DNA of 64,000 nt, taken from Bacteroidota bacterium (lineage in GTDB: Bacteria > Bacteroidota > Bacteroidia > Chitinophagales > Chitinophagaceae). Position 1 is the stretch's first letter; every line of letters begins with the position of its first letter. Below are positions 33,478 to 41,602 of this stretch, in pieces. A program made the translations under genes and the position numbers. The DNA is taken from NCBI GenBank assembly GCA_016868815.1, contig VGFQ01000002.1, positions 310,001 through 374,000 of the forward strand, read 5' to 3'. Below the pieces are notes generated by a model. The model saw only the letters and a program-made list of their open reading frames with translations. It searched no databases and had not been told where the DNA came from.

Positions 33478-34593
33478 ATGGCTTCATCATCCATATCTCG
33501 CACAGACTTCCTTCCGCTAGAAGGTACAGACTACATAGAATACCTCGTCGGCAATGCTCGTCAGGCAGCACATTTTTACCAGTCGGTCATGGGCTTCCAG
33601 CCTTTGGCCTACGCAGGGCCAGAGACCGGCCAGCGCGACCTTGCCTGTTATGTGCTCCGCCAGCAACGTATCACCCTCGTGCTGACCACGCCGCTTCGGA
33701 GCAGCAGTTCGCAGGCCGATCATATACACAGACATGGAGACGGCATACGTGCCATCGCACTCCGAGTAACTGATGCTGCCGCTGCCTGGAAGGAGACAAC
33801 CCAGCGGGGTGCCCGCTCCTACCTAGAACCCCAAACGCTGGAGGATGCCGACGGAAGCGTCGTCTTGAGTGGGATTCATGCTTATGGCGATACGGTGCAT
33901 CTCTTTGTAGAGCGGAAAGACTACCATGGGGTCTTTATGCCCGGCTTTCGTGCCTGGCAGCGTCCGAACTATCAGGTACCGGAGACGGGATTGCTGCATG
34001 TCGACCACTGCGTGGGGAATGTCGGATGGGGCCAGATGGACACCTGGGTGCGCTTTTATGAAGAAGTCATGGGCTTCCGCAACATCCTCAGCTTTGATGA
34101 TACAGACATCTCCACGGAGTACTCAGCGCTGATGAGTAAGGTGATGAGTAATGGAAACGGCTACGTCAAATTCCCCATCAACGAGCCGGCTGAAGGCAAG
34201 AAGAAGTCGCAGGTAGAAGAATATCTCGACTTCTACAGCGGAGAAGGGGTCCAGCATGTTGCTATGGCCACCCGAGACATCATCCACACGGTGCGAGCCC
34301 TCCGGAGCCGTGGCTTAGAATTCCTTCAGGTTCCCGACACGTACTACGAAAACCTTCGGGAAAGGGTAGGGGCTATCGAAGAGGATATCGAGCCCCTTCG
34401 CGAGCTGGGGATCATGGTAGACCGGGATGATGAAGGCTACCTGCTGCAAATCTTCAGCAAGCCAGTCGAAGATCGTCCCACCCTGTTCTATGAAATCATC
34501 CAACGGAAAGGAGCGCGGAGTTTTGGGAAAGGAAACTTTAAAGCATTGTTTGAAGCCCTTGAAAGAGAGCAGGATATGCGTGGCAATCTCTAA
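33478..34593 (+). CDS. hppD: 4-hydroxyphenylpyruvate dioxygenase
   Basis: A non-heme iron dioxygenase that converts 4-hydroxyphenylpyruvate to homogentisate in tyrosine degradation. Two vicinal-oxygen-chelate domains are visible. The iron ligands are His177 (HVDHCVGN), His260 (GVQHVAMATRDI) and Glu339 (LFYEIIQRKG). The Phe-rich substrate lid near KGARSFGKGNFKALFEA closes the C-terminus. At 371 residues it has family length. No homogentisate dioxygenase is adjacent; the product may feed degradation elsewhere or pigment formation. It is monocistronic. Confidence 0.96.
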   Translation: MASSSISRTDFLPLEGTDYIEYLVGNARQAAHFYQSVMGFQPLAYAGPETGQRDLACYVLRQQRITLVLTTPLRSSSSQADHIHRHGDGIRAIALRVTDAAAAWKETTQRGARSYLEPQTLEDADGSVVLSGIHAYGDTVHLFVERKDYHGVFMPGFRAWQRPNYQVPETGLLHVDHCVGNVGWGQMDTWVRFYEEVMGFRNILSFDDTDISTEYSALMSKVMSNGNGYVKFPINEPAEGKKKSQVEEYLDFYSGEGVQHVAMATRDIIHTVRALRSRGLEFLQVPDTYYENLRERVGAIEEDIEPLRELGIMVDRDDEGYLLQIFSKPVEDRPTLFYEIIQRKGARSFGKGNFKALFEALEREQDMRGNL

Positions 34594-34599
34594 GGCTGC

Positions 34600-34629
34600 T
34601 TGCCGCTGTGTCCGCGTTCCTTACATTTG
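34600..34629 (+). promoter_or_regulatory. Promoter TTG-N19-TACATTTG of the L,D-transpeptidase gene
   Basis: TTG at 34600-34602 and TACATTTG at 34622-34629 are separated by 19 bp, the best match in the window to the complete Bacteroidota promoter. Three bases later an ATG opens an 8-codon frame (MISKEKLL) ending before the real start at 34683. Confidence 0.6.
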
Positions 34630-34682
34630 TATATGATATCCAAAGAAAAGCTGTTATAGTTTATTCTGTGCTGACAGAGACT

Positions 34683-35453
34683 ATGAAACATCCTATCCAG
34701 ATGATCAGGACCTTCCTGATCTCCGCCAGCGTCGCCATCGTATTGCCTGCGACGGCTCAAAACTCTTTTCTCGACTACCAGAAATCATTTAGCCGGGTCT
34801 CAGAAGTCTTCAGGCGCAATGAAGATACCCTGAAGGCACAGTTCCAGACCAAAAGGCTGGAGTGGCCCGCAAGGAATCTATACATCCGGTCGTTTAAATA
34901 TGACAGTGAACTGGAAGTATGGATTCAGAATGAACCCAGTGAGCCATACCGGCTTTTCAAGTCGTATAAGGTCTGTGCACTGGCAGGAACCCTTGGCCCC
35001 AAGCGCATGGAAGGCGACTACCAGGTGCCGGAAGGTTTCTATTATATCAACGACTTCAAGCATAACAGCAATTACCATCTATCTCTTGGGCTCAACTATC
35101 CCAACATCTCAGACCGCATCCTGTCAGACTCCCTCGAGCCCGGCAGAGATATCTTCATCCACGGCAGCTGTGTTACCACCGGTTGCATACCCATCAACGA
35201 CCAGCAGATCGAAGAGCTGTACATCTTGACGCTGCATGCCCATAATGCCGGACAGGACTATATCCCTGTTCATATTTATCCGATTCGCTACAACGTGCAC
35301 AAGAGCGTCCTTTTCCTCGAGAATGTGCTGAAGGAAAACCCCCTGATCCGCAGCTTCGAACAACGGCTCAAGCGTGCTTATGAGGTGTTTGAGTCGACCC
35401 GTCGTCTGCCTGTGGTGGCAGTGACGCCCAAAGGCGACTACGTCGTAATGTGA
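34683..35453 (+). CDS. Secreted L,D-transpeptidase (YkuD family)
   Basis: A periplasmic enzyme of the YkuD fold, which crosslinks peptidoglycan or attaches proteins to it. A signal peptide runs through IRTFLISASVAIVLPATAQ. The catalytic region is HGSCVTTGCIPIND, with His160 and the nucleophile Cys168. The preceding GTLGPKRMEGDYQVPEGFYY matches the long L,D-transpeptidases found in Bacteroidota, where the extra C-terminal helices after the active site are normal. The ATG at 34683 (MKHPIQMI) gives 256 residues. Upstream ATGs are excluded because the promoter lies inside that extension. A second, unrelated YkuD gene is at 61.5 kb. Confidence 0.92.
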   Translation: MKHPIQMIRTFLISASVAIVLPATAQNSFLDYQKSFSRVSEVFRRNEDTLKAQFQTKRLEWPARNLYIRSFKYDSELEVWIQNEPSEPYRLFKSYKVCALAGTLGPKRMEGDYQVPEGFYYINDFKHNSNYHLSLGLNYPNISDRILSDSLEPGRDIFIHGSCVTTGCIPINDQQIEELYILTLHAHNAGQDYIPVHIYPIRYNVHKSVLFLENVLKENPLIRSFEQRLKRAYEVFESTRRLPVVAVTPKGDYVVM

Positions 35454-35525
35454 GCCTACGGTACGCATCATTCCTTCCCTGTATGCAGCCATTTCCACCT
35501 GGGTCATTATGCAGCAGAATTCCGA

Positions 35526-35533
35526 TACCTTTG
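35526..35533 (+). promoter_or_regulatory. -7 promoter element TACCTTTG of fbp
   Basis: Exact TAnnTTTG match 19 nt before the fbp ATG. Two bases after it, an ATG opens a 6-codon frame (MQASES) whose stop TGA overlaps the fbp start codon as ATGA. Confidence 0.5.
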
Positions 35534-35552
35534 ACATGCAAGCCTCGGAATC

Positions 35553-36572
35553 ATGATCAATCGCGACGTCAAGACACTGGATGAATTCACCATCCAGCAG
35601 TTGCGTCAATTTCCCAATGCCACCGGGGAGCTGTCGAGCTTACTCCGCGACATTGGGCTGGCAGCCAAGCGCGTCAATGTGGAAGTGAACAAAGCCGGCC
35701 TTGTCGATATCCTGGGAGATGCAGACCTCGTCAATGTGCAAGGAGAGGATGTCAAGAAGCTGGATGTCTATGCCAACCAGCAGTTCGCTGGAGTCCTCCG
35801 CCACGGCATCAGCTGTGCCGGCATCGGGAGTGAGGAAATTGAGGATTACATCGGATTTGACGATCATGTCAGTCGCCAGTCCAAATACATCGTGATGTTC
35901 GACCCGCTGGACGGCAGCAGAAATATTGATGTGAATGTTTCCATCGGGACGATCTTTACGGTGTACCGTCGGCTCTCTCCCATCGGAAGCCCGGTATCCA
36001 GGGAAGACTTCCTGCAGCCGGGTGTCCGGCAGGTGGCAGCTGGTTACATCGTATATGGTTCTTCCACCATGATGGTATATGCCACTCACCGGGGCGTCAA
36101 TGGCTTTACCCTCGATTCATCTATCGGTGAGTTCACGCTAAGCCATCCAGACATGCAGTGTCCTGCATTTGGACGCATCTATTCCGTCAACCATGGCAAC
36201 TACTTTCGCTACGCCCCCGGTGTGCAGGCATACATCAACCGCTGCCAGCGAAAAGAGGCCGCAGACGGAGGTCCATATACCCAGCGCTATATCGGCAGCA
36301 TGGTCTCAGACCTGCACCGCAACCTTATCAAAGGCGGCATTTTCATGTATCCGGGTACGACCGACATGCCTGGCGGTAAGCTTCGACTGATGTATGAGTG
36401 CAACCCCTTCGCATTTATCATGGAAGTGGCAGGCGGCGAGGCGACAGACGGGCAGCAACGCATCCTCGAGATACAGCCTCAACATCTGCATCAACGGACA
36501 CCGCTGTTCGTCGGGAGCCGCGGCATGATGGCGGAGCTGGCAGCATGCCTCTCACAGACGCTCCCATCATGA
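35553..36572 (+). CDS. fbp: Fructose-1,6-bisphosphatase class I
   Basis: Hydrolyses fructose 1,6-bisphosphate to fructose 6-phosphate in gluconeogenesis. The 339 residues show the class I signatures: the metal site MFDPLDGSRNIDVNVSIGTI (Asp-Pro-Leu-Asp-Gly-Ser), GIGSEEIEDY (metal Glu), YVYG-like VYGSSTMMVYAT, and the substrate loop YIGSMVSDLHRNLIKGGIFMYP with YECNPFAFIMEVAGG. All metal ligands are present. The stop codon overlaps the start of the ABC ATPase gene as ATGA, so the two are translationally coupled. Confidence 0.97.
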   Translation: MINRDVKTLDEFTIQQLRQFPNATGELSSLLRDIGLAAKRVNVEVNKAGLVDILGDADLVNVQGEDVKKLDVYANQQFAGVLRHGISCAGIGSEEIEDYIGFDDHVSRQSKYIVMFDPLDGSRNIDVNVSIGTIFTVYRRLSPIGSPVSREDFLQPGVRQVAAGYIVYGSSTMMVYATHRGVNGFTLDSSIGEFTLSHPDMQCPAFGRIYSVNHGNYFRYAPGVQAYINRCQRKEAADGGPYTQRYIGSMVSDLHRNLIKGGIFMYPGTTDMPGGKLRLMYECNPFAFIMEVAGGEATDGQQRILEIQPQHLHQRTPLFVGSRGMMAELAACLSQTLPS

Positions 36573-37342
36573 CATCCTCTATCCAGCCTCCTATCATACG
36601 CGTCCAAGACCTGGTGAAGCGGTATGGAGACTTTGAAGCCGTCAAGGGCATCTCTTTTGAGGTGAAAGAAGGCGAGATCTTCGGACTCCTGGGACCCAAC
36701 GGCGCCGGTAAGTCGACGACTCTTGAGATCATGGAGACGTTGCGCACCAAGACCTCCGGCCAAGTGATGGTTGGCGGCTACTCGATCGATACGGATGCCG
36801 CCGCCATCAAGTCGATCATCGGTGTACAGCTTCAGGCATCGGGTTTTTATCCCGGATTGTCGCTACTGGAGCTGATGGATCTGTTCAATGGCCTCTATAA
36901 TGAGCGAGCCGACGCCCTGTCGTTGCTGCGGCTGGTCAACCTGGAGGATAAGGCTAGAAGCCGGTATAAGTCGCTCAGCGGCGGACAGAAGCAACGATTC
37001 TCCATCGCCACCACCCTCATCAATCGCCCCCGTATTGTCTTCCTCGACGAGCCCACCACCGGCCTCGACCCACAAGCCCGGCGGAACTTGTGGGAGCTCA
37101 TCCGAAGGATACGAGAAGAAGGTACCACCATCATCCTCACCACGCATTACATGGATGAGGCCGAGATCCTCTGTGATCGCGTGGCCATCATAGATGAAGG
37201 CCGCATTATTGCCATCGACGACCCGTCAGCCATGATCGACGCCCTCCTGCAGTCAGGCTTTACTCGTCAGCAGGCTGTCAAGGCCGCGAGCTTGGAAGAT
37301 GTTTTTATCCATCTGACAGGTCACGATATCCGGGAAGATTGA
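36569..37342 (+). CDS. ABC transporter ATP-binding protein (DrrA/ABC-2 type), no adjacent permease
   Basis: A cytosolic ABC ATPase of 257 residues: Walker A GPNGAGKST, Q-loop QLQASGFYPG, signature LSGGQKQRFSIATTL, Walker B IVFLDEPTTGLDPQARR and the switch His in ILTTHYMDEAEIL. This is the DrrA/NatA class that drives ABC-2 permeases for drugs, lipids or polysaccharides. The ATG at 36569 forms an ATGA overlap with fbp; the longer frame upstream lies inside fbp and is rejected. ABC-2 ATPases usually precede their permease, but the next gene is an FKBP isomerase, so this one is an orphan here and its cargo is unknown. Confidence 0.9.
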   Translation: MTSSIQPPIIRVQDLVKRYGDFEAVKGISFEVKEGEIFGLLGPNGAGKSTTLEIMETLRTKTSGQVMVGGYSIDTDAAAIKSIIGVQLQASGFYPGLSLLELMDLFNGLYNERADALSLLRLVNLEDKARSRYKSLSGGQKQRFSIATTLINRPRIVFLDEPTTGLDPQARRNLWELIRRIREEGTTIILTTHYMDEAEILCDRVAIIDEGRIIAIDDPSAMIDALLQSGFTRQQAVKAASLEDVFIHLTGHDIRED

Positions 37343-37411
37343 CATGCCCTCATGCTAAGGCCTGTTGATGTACCTTCGCTGACCATCACATAGTCAAACA
37401 TCATCGATCCC

Positions 37412-38146
37412 ATGAAGAGAATTATTGCCCTCTCCCTCTGTACGCTTGCCGCTGCCGCCCTCTATGCGCAGAAGCCTGCCGCCTCCTCGAAGCCTGCCGC
37501 TCCTTCCAAGCCTGCGACTCCGCCGAAGCCCGTCGCCCCCCCTTTGTCCTTAAAGACATCCATGGACAGCCTCAGCTATGCCATCGGCATGCTCGACGGG
37601 AATTTCTTCAAGCAACAAGGGATCTCCCAAATCAACAGTGCCGCGCTCGGACGAGGCTTCTCTGATGTTCTGAAAGGGTCGACAATCCTTACCCCCGAGC
37701 AGGCGGATCTGGTCATCCGCGGACAGCTGCAGCAGTTATCCCGTCGGAAGATCCAGCCCAACATCGACGCCTGTAATAACTTTCTGTCAGAGAATGCCAA
37801 GAAGCCAGGTGTCAAGAGCACCGCTAGTGGTCTGCAGTATCAGGTCATCACGGAAGGGACAGGCGCCTCGCCGGCAGACACCAGCACCGTCAAAGTCCAC
37901 TATGTCGGCTTCCTTCTAGATGGCACCAAGTTCGACAGCTCACGCGACCGCGGCGAGCCGACCACCTTCCCCCTCAACGGCGTCATCCGCGGATGGACCG
38001 AAGGCGTACAGCTCATGAAGACGGGCTCGCTCTACCGGTTCTGGATTCCATATAGCCTCGGCTATGGCGAACAGGGCGCCGGCGACAAGATCCCCGGCGG
38101 CTCGCTGCTGATATTTGAAGTGGAACTGCTGGAGATCGTCAAATAA
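37412..38146 (+). CDS. FKBP-type peptidyl-prolyl cis-trans isomerase, periplasmic
   Basis: A folding catalyst with an N-terminal signal peptide (IIALSLCTLAAAALYAQ). A linker of about 25 residues repeats Lys-Pro-Ala units (KPAASSKPAAPSKPATPPKP). The FKBP_N dimerisation helices follow, from SLSYAIGMLDGNFFKQQ to about residue 130, and then a complete FKBP domain: VKVHYVGFLLDGTKFDSS, FPLNGVIRGWTEGVQLMKTG, YGEQGAGDKIPGGSLLIFEVELL. The key aromatic and Asp positions of the binding pocket are present. It resembles E. coli FkpA/Mip in layout. The linker repeats may reach across the periplasm or bind peptidoglycan. Confidence 0.95.
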   Translation: MKRIIALSLCTLAAAALYAQKPAASSKPAAPSKPATPPKPVAPPLSLKTSMDSLSYAIGMLDGNFFKQQGISQINSAALGRGFSDVLKGSTILTPEQADLVIRGQLQQLSRRKIQPNIDACNNFLSENAKKPGVKSTASGLQYQVITEGTGASPADTSTVKVHYVGFLLDGTKFDSSRDRGEPTTFPLNGVIRGWTEGVQLMKTGSLYRFWIPYSLGYGEQGAGDKIPGGSLLIFEVELLEIVK

Positions 38147-38174
38147 CTCTCCATACCATACCCACCCCCCCGCC

Positions 38175-38708
38175 ATGGACATGCTTGCAGACACGCGCTA
38201 TCCCATCGGTCGGCATCAGCCCATAGGAGATACGGAGAGCGCCTGGGAAGACGCACTTGCCGACATCATGCATCTGCCGGCTTTGTTGGAGCAGTCTATC
38301 CAAAACCTCGATGCAGCTCAGCTCGCGACGTCGTACCGCGAAGGCGGATGGGACCTTCGGCAGCTGGTCCACCATGTCGCCGACAGTCATATGAATGCGT
38401 ATATCCGTTGCCGGCTCGCGCTTACCGAAGAAAAGCCCGTCATCAAACCCTACGACCAGGATGCGTGGGCGCTGCTTTCCGATACGAATTCCGTCCCTGT
38501 CAACGTCTCCCTCACGTTGCTGCACGCCTTGCATGCCCGCTGGCATGCCCTGCTCTCGCGGTTGGAGGTCAACGACCGGAGGCGAACGGTCTTTCATCCC
38601 GAGCAGCAACGCGAGATCAGCCTCCGAGAGATGGTCGGGATGTACGCCTGGCATGGGAGGCACCACGTCGCCCAAGTGAATGCCTTGCGGCTTCGGATGC
38701 ATTGGTGA
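38175..38708 (+). CDS. bstA: Bacillithiol S-transferase-like DinB/YfiT metal-dependent hydrolase
   Basis: A four-helix-bundle protein of the DinB/YfiT family, 177 residues. It opens RYPIGRHQPI, as in Bacillus YfiT/BstA. The metal-binding histidines sit in RQLVHHVADSHMNAYIRC and in YAWHGRHHVAQVNALR, giving the three-His site of this family. BstA conjugates bacillithiol to electrophiles and antibiotics. The presence of bshC in this window makes that role likely, though the thiol used is inferred. The ATG at 38175 (MDMLADTR) starts 28 bp after the FKBP gene; an alternative is at 38181. A Nudix gene follows 23 bp later, so the three may be co-transcribed. Confidence 0.88.
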   Translation: MDMLADTRYPIGRHQPIGDTESAWEDALADIMHLPALLEQSIQNLDAAQLATSYREGGWDLRQLVHHVADSHMNAYIRCRLALTEEKPVIKPYDQDAWALLSDTNSVPVNVSLTLLHALHARWHALLSRLEVNDRRRTVFHPEQQREISLREMVGMYAWHGRHHVAQVNALRLRMHW

Positions 38709-38731
38709 AGCCTTTGGATAAAACGTCTGCT

Positions 38732-39289
38732 ATGAAGGCGATGGAATGGAAGCTGATAGGTTCTGAGGAATTGTTTTCAGACCGTTGGTTAAAGGTCCGT
38801 AAGGATGTATGCGAACGCCCGGATGGCAAAGTGGTAGATCCTTATTATGTCTATGAGTTCCCCGACTGGGTGACGGCCGTGGCATTGACGGCAGACGGGC
38901 GGTTCGTCTTTGAACGGCAATACCGGCATGCCTTGGGACTGACACAGTTCGAGATCCCTGGTGGCTGCGTGGATCCCGAGGATGCCAGCCCTCAGGCAGC
39001 CGTCGCTCGCGAGCTCCTGGAAGAGACAGGCTATACGTTCTCGTCCATACAGTATCTGGGCCGTACCTCTGCCAACCCCTCTACACACAGCAACTGGATG
39101 TATTTCTACCTTGCCACCGGCGGGGTGTTAACATCCCCGCAGGCACTGGACGACAACGAAGAAATCGAAGTACATCTCTTCACCTTGGAAGAAGTCAAAG
39201 GGCTGCTCCGACGTAACGAAATCCTCCAGAGCATGCAATGCACGGCCCTTTTCTATGCCTTGCAAGCCCTAGGAGAGCTGAAGCTTTGA
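38732..39289 (+). CDS. Nudix hydrolase, ADP-sugar pyrophosphatase-like
   Basis: A cytosolic Nudix hydrolase of 185 residues. The Nudix box appears as PGGCVDPEDASPQAAVAREL followed by LEETGY, with the catalytic RE-x2-EE-x-G part intact. Between the glycine pair and the RE there is one residue more than in the classical box. The N-terminal strand and WVTAVALTADGRFVFERQYRHAL are like ADP-ribose/ADP-sugar pyrophosphatases. The exact nucleotide is not predictable. The start is the ATG at 38732 (MKAMEWK), or 38741. The longer open frame upstream overlaps bstA and is a shadow. It converges with folC over a 14-bp gap. Confidence 0.9.
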   Translation: MKAMEWKLIGSEELFSDRWLKVRKDVCERPDGKVVDPYYVYEFPDWVTAVALTADGRFVFERQYRHALGLTQFEIPGGCVDPEDASPQAAVARELLEETGYTFSSIQYLGRTSANPSTHSNWMYFYLATGGVLTSPQALDDNEEIEVHLFTLEEVKGLLRRNEILQSMQCTALFYALQALGELKL

Positions 39290-39303
39290 TGTCTAATTGA
39301 TGT

Positions 39304-40611
39304 TTAGTCTGCGTCTGAGAAAGCAGATGCATCCACTTCCCCTACCAAGAATATACTGCCGCAGACGACGATGAGGTCGCTGGCGCCTGCGGAGCGCAGG
39401 GCGGCGGACAGGGCCTCTTGTACATTGGAATATGCCTGGCCTCGCAAGCCCAGCGCATCAGCCCTTGCCTGTAGCTCTGTCGCGGGCAGGGCCCGCTGGA
39501 TGCCAGCTTCTGTGAAATAGTAGCTGGCAGCGGCCGGCATCAGCTGCAATACAGAGCCTAGATCCTTATCGCGGACCATGCCCATCACCAGGTGTAGCCC
39601 ATCGTGTGGCGTCTCTGAGAGCTGCTTCAAGAGTTCCCGCATGCCTGGCTGGTTGTGGGCGACATCCAGCACAATACGGGGTTTTCGTCGTATCTGCTGC
39701 CAGCGGCCCAACAGTCCTGTCCGACGGGCGGCATGCCGAAGGCCTTGCTGTATGCTTTCATAGGGTAGGCTCCAACCTTGTTGTCTGAGGGTATCCAAGG
39801 TAGCCAGCACAGTCAGTAGGTTTTGTGTCTGGTATCTGCCCCTCAGGTCAAGCTCCCAGGACTCTTGTACACCTAGGGTTGTCTCTGTGGATATGTGCAG
39901 CGAGCACAGGCCTTGTTCTATGGCGGTCACGCGGCGAAGCGTTGGAGCCAGCACCAATGGTGATCCCATTTCTGAGGCCTTCTGCTGGAAGACAAACAAG
40001 CTGGCGGGGTCGGGCTCTCCGATGACGACGGGGATGTTCGTCTTGATGATTCCTGCTTTTTCGGCTGCAATGGCTGGGAGGGTATTCCCGAGCAAGTTCA
40101 TGTGATCCCAACCAATATTGGTGATCACGGAGACGAGCGGCCTTAGGATGTTGGTACTGTCGAGCCGCCCTCCTAAGCCAGTCTCGATTACAGCGATGTC
40201 TACGGGATGGGATGCAAAATGCTCGAGTGCCATGGCCACGGTAATCTCGAAGAAAGAGGGCGACATCGCTTCGATGGATGGGCTGATCCGCTGCGTGAAG
40301 TCAATCACTGTTTCGGTCGGCACCATCTCTCCGTCGATGCGTATTCGCTCGCGGAAATCGTGCAGGTGCGGGGACGTGTAGAGTCCTGTCTGGTAGCCGC
40401 AAGACTGGAGCACGGAGGCGAGCATATGGCTGACGGAGCCTTTACCGTTGGTACCCGCCACATGTAGGGAGGGGAAGGTTGTCTGTGGGTCGCCCAGGAT
40501 TCGGCAGAGGCGTTCTATGTTGTCGAGGCCTGGCTTGATGGCGCTGGTGCCGACCCGGCTGAACATAGGGAGGCGATCGTAGAGGAATGCGAGGGTCTCT
40601 TCGTACGTCAT
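39304..40611 (-). CDS. folC: Bifunctional dihydrofolate/folylpolyglutamate synthase
   Basis: A Mur-ligase-like ATP-dependent enzyme that adds glutamate to dihydropteroate and folates. The P-loop is VAGTNGKGSVSHMLA; the folate region TSPHLHDFRERI, the ribose/Mg site VIETGLGGRLDSTN, ITNIGWDHMNLLG (metal His) and VLDVAHNQPGMREL of the C-terminal domain follow. At 435 residues the length is typical. It starts 36 bp downstream of the tonB-like gene on the same strand and may share its transcript. Confidence 0.95.
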   Translation of the reverse strand: MTYEETLAFLYDRLPMFSRVGTSAIKPGLDNIERLCRILGDPQTTFPSLHVAGTNGKGSVSHMLASVLQSCGYQTGLYTSPHLHDFRERIRIDGEMVPTETVIDFTQRISPSIEAMSPSFFEITVAMALEHFASHPVDIAVIETGLGGRLDSTNILRPLVSVITNIGWDHMNLLGNTLPAIAAEKAGIIKTNIPVVIGEPDPASLFVFQQKASEMGSPLVLAPTLRRVTAIEQGLCSLHISTETTLGVQESWELDLRGRYQTQNLLTVLATLDTLRQQGWSLPYESIQQGLRHAARRTGLLGRWQQIRRKPRIVLDVAHNQPGMRELLKQLSETPHDGLHLVMGMVRDKDLGSVLQLMPAAASYYFTEAGIQRALPATELQARADALGLRGQAYSNVQEALSAALRSAGASDLIVVCGSIFLVGEVDASAFSDAD

Positions 40612-40647
40612 CGTTGTCCTGCTGCCGGGTGAAGTACGTTGTGGGGG

Positions 40648-41534
40648 TTATCTCACCTTAAAGTTGAAAACGATGGTGCCTAAGTCTACCTCCGGACCAT
40701 CTGGCTGGACGTTGAAGCGCAGCAGTCGGGCCTTATTGATAGCTATTTTGCGCATCGCCATGTCGTTGGTAGATGAGCCGCGGGGTTGAAAGACGGCACT
40801 GATGACTTGTCCGTTGGCATCCACCCGTATATCGACAGCCACTTTGGCATTTTCATTGAAATCATCTTCGAAGGAAGGGTAGTCGGTGATGCGGCGTCCG
40901 GAGAGTCCTTTCTGGATGCGGACGCCGCTGCGGCCGGAGCCTCCTCCCTGGTAGCTGTCAGACGCCGGGTTGCCGCCTACCCTTCCCTGGTCGCCTTTCC
41001 CACCGCTGATGCCTTCACCGGTGCTTTTATTCCAGCTGTCTGCATCATTGCCGGAGGGCTGGTTGCTGCTGCCCCCTGTATACACAAACTTGGGCTTGGG
41101 TGCTGGTGTGGTCTTGACAACGGCTACCGGCTTTGTCTGGGGCTTTGTGGCCGGCTTGGCAGGCTCCTTTGGAGGGGTCAATGGCTTTTTCTTTTCCGCA
41201 GGCTTTATTGGTTTGGGGACGACGGCTTCTGGGGCTCTTTGTCATCATCGTCCGTCTCTACCTCACGGGCGTTTGTCTCGATGGGCGAGATCGCTTTCGG
41301 TGGGCTCATGTCAGCCTCTTCGCTGGCGGTCGGTGGGTTGGGCGATAAGGGCTGTTCTTCCCCTGAGCCAAGGTCTCCATCTCCTAGATTGACTTCTACT
41401 CCTTCTTCTGTCTGCGGCGTTTCTGGCAGGGGCGAGGTCCAGGAGATGATGAGTGCCAGGAATAGCAGCGTGCCGCAGACGAGCCCTGTGAGCGTCCCGG
41501 CGCGGGCATTCTTGTCGGATTCTCTGCGACTCAT
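40648..41534 (-). pseudogene. TonB-like energy transducer, interrupted by a one-base frameshift
   Basis: The first frame (41534 to 41205) encodes MSRRESDKNARAG, one membrane helix (LVCGTLLFLALIISW) and an acidic stretch ending EPQKPSSPNQ and a stop. In the next frame the reading continues VVPKPIKPAEKKKPLTPPKE, then a Lys-Pro-rich linker, a Gly-rich segment, and a C-terminal domain (VAVDIRVDANGQVISAVFQP to FNFKVR at 40648) like TonB C-terminal domains of Bacteroidota. Restoring one G near 41233 joins the two as KPVVPKPIKP. Either the gene is recently broken or the base is a sequence error. If intact, it would couple the proton-motive force to receptors such as the one at 2.5-5.0 kb. It sits directly upstream of folC. 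Confidence 0.8.
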
Positions 41535-41602
41535 TATGCAGGGTGATGTATGAAATTAAGGCAATCGCTGTTATCGTTCTCTTAAAGGGTTGGGAGGCCT
41601 GC

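Noticed and set aside
36398-36568. Longer N-terminus for the ABC ATPase
   Set aside because: It lies wholly inside fbp, is rich in Arg/Thr/Ser and unlike ABC ATPases; the ATGA overlap gives a natural start.
37463-37548. Lys-Pro-Ala repeats in the FKBP gene as a DNA repeat element
   Set aside because: They are in frame and form a periplasmic linker between signal peptide and dimerisation domain.
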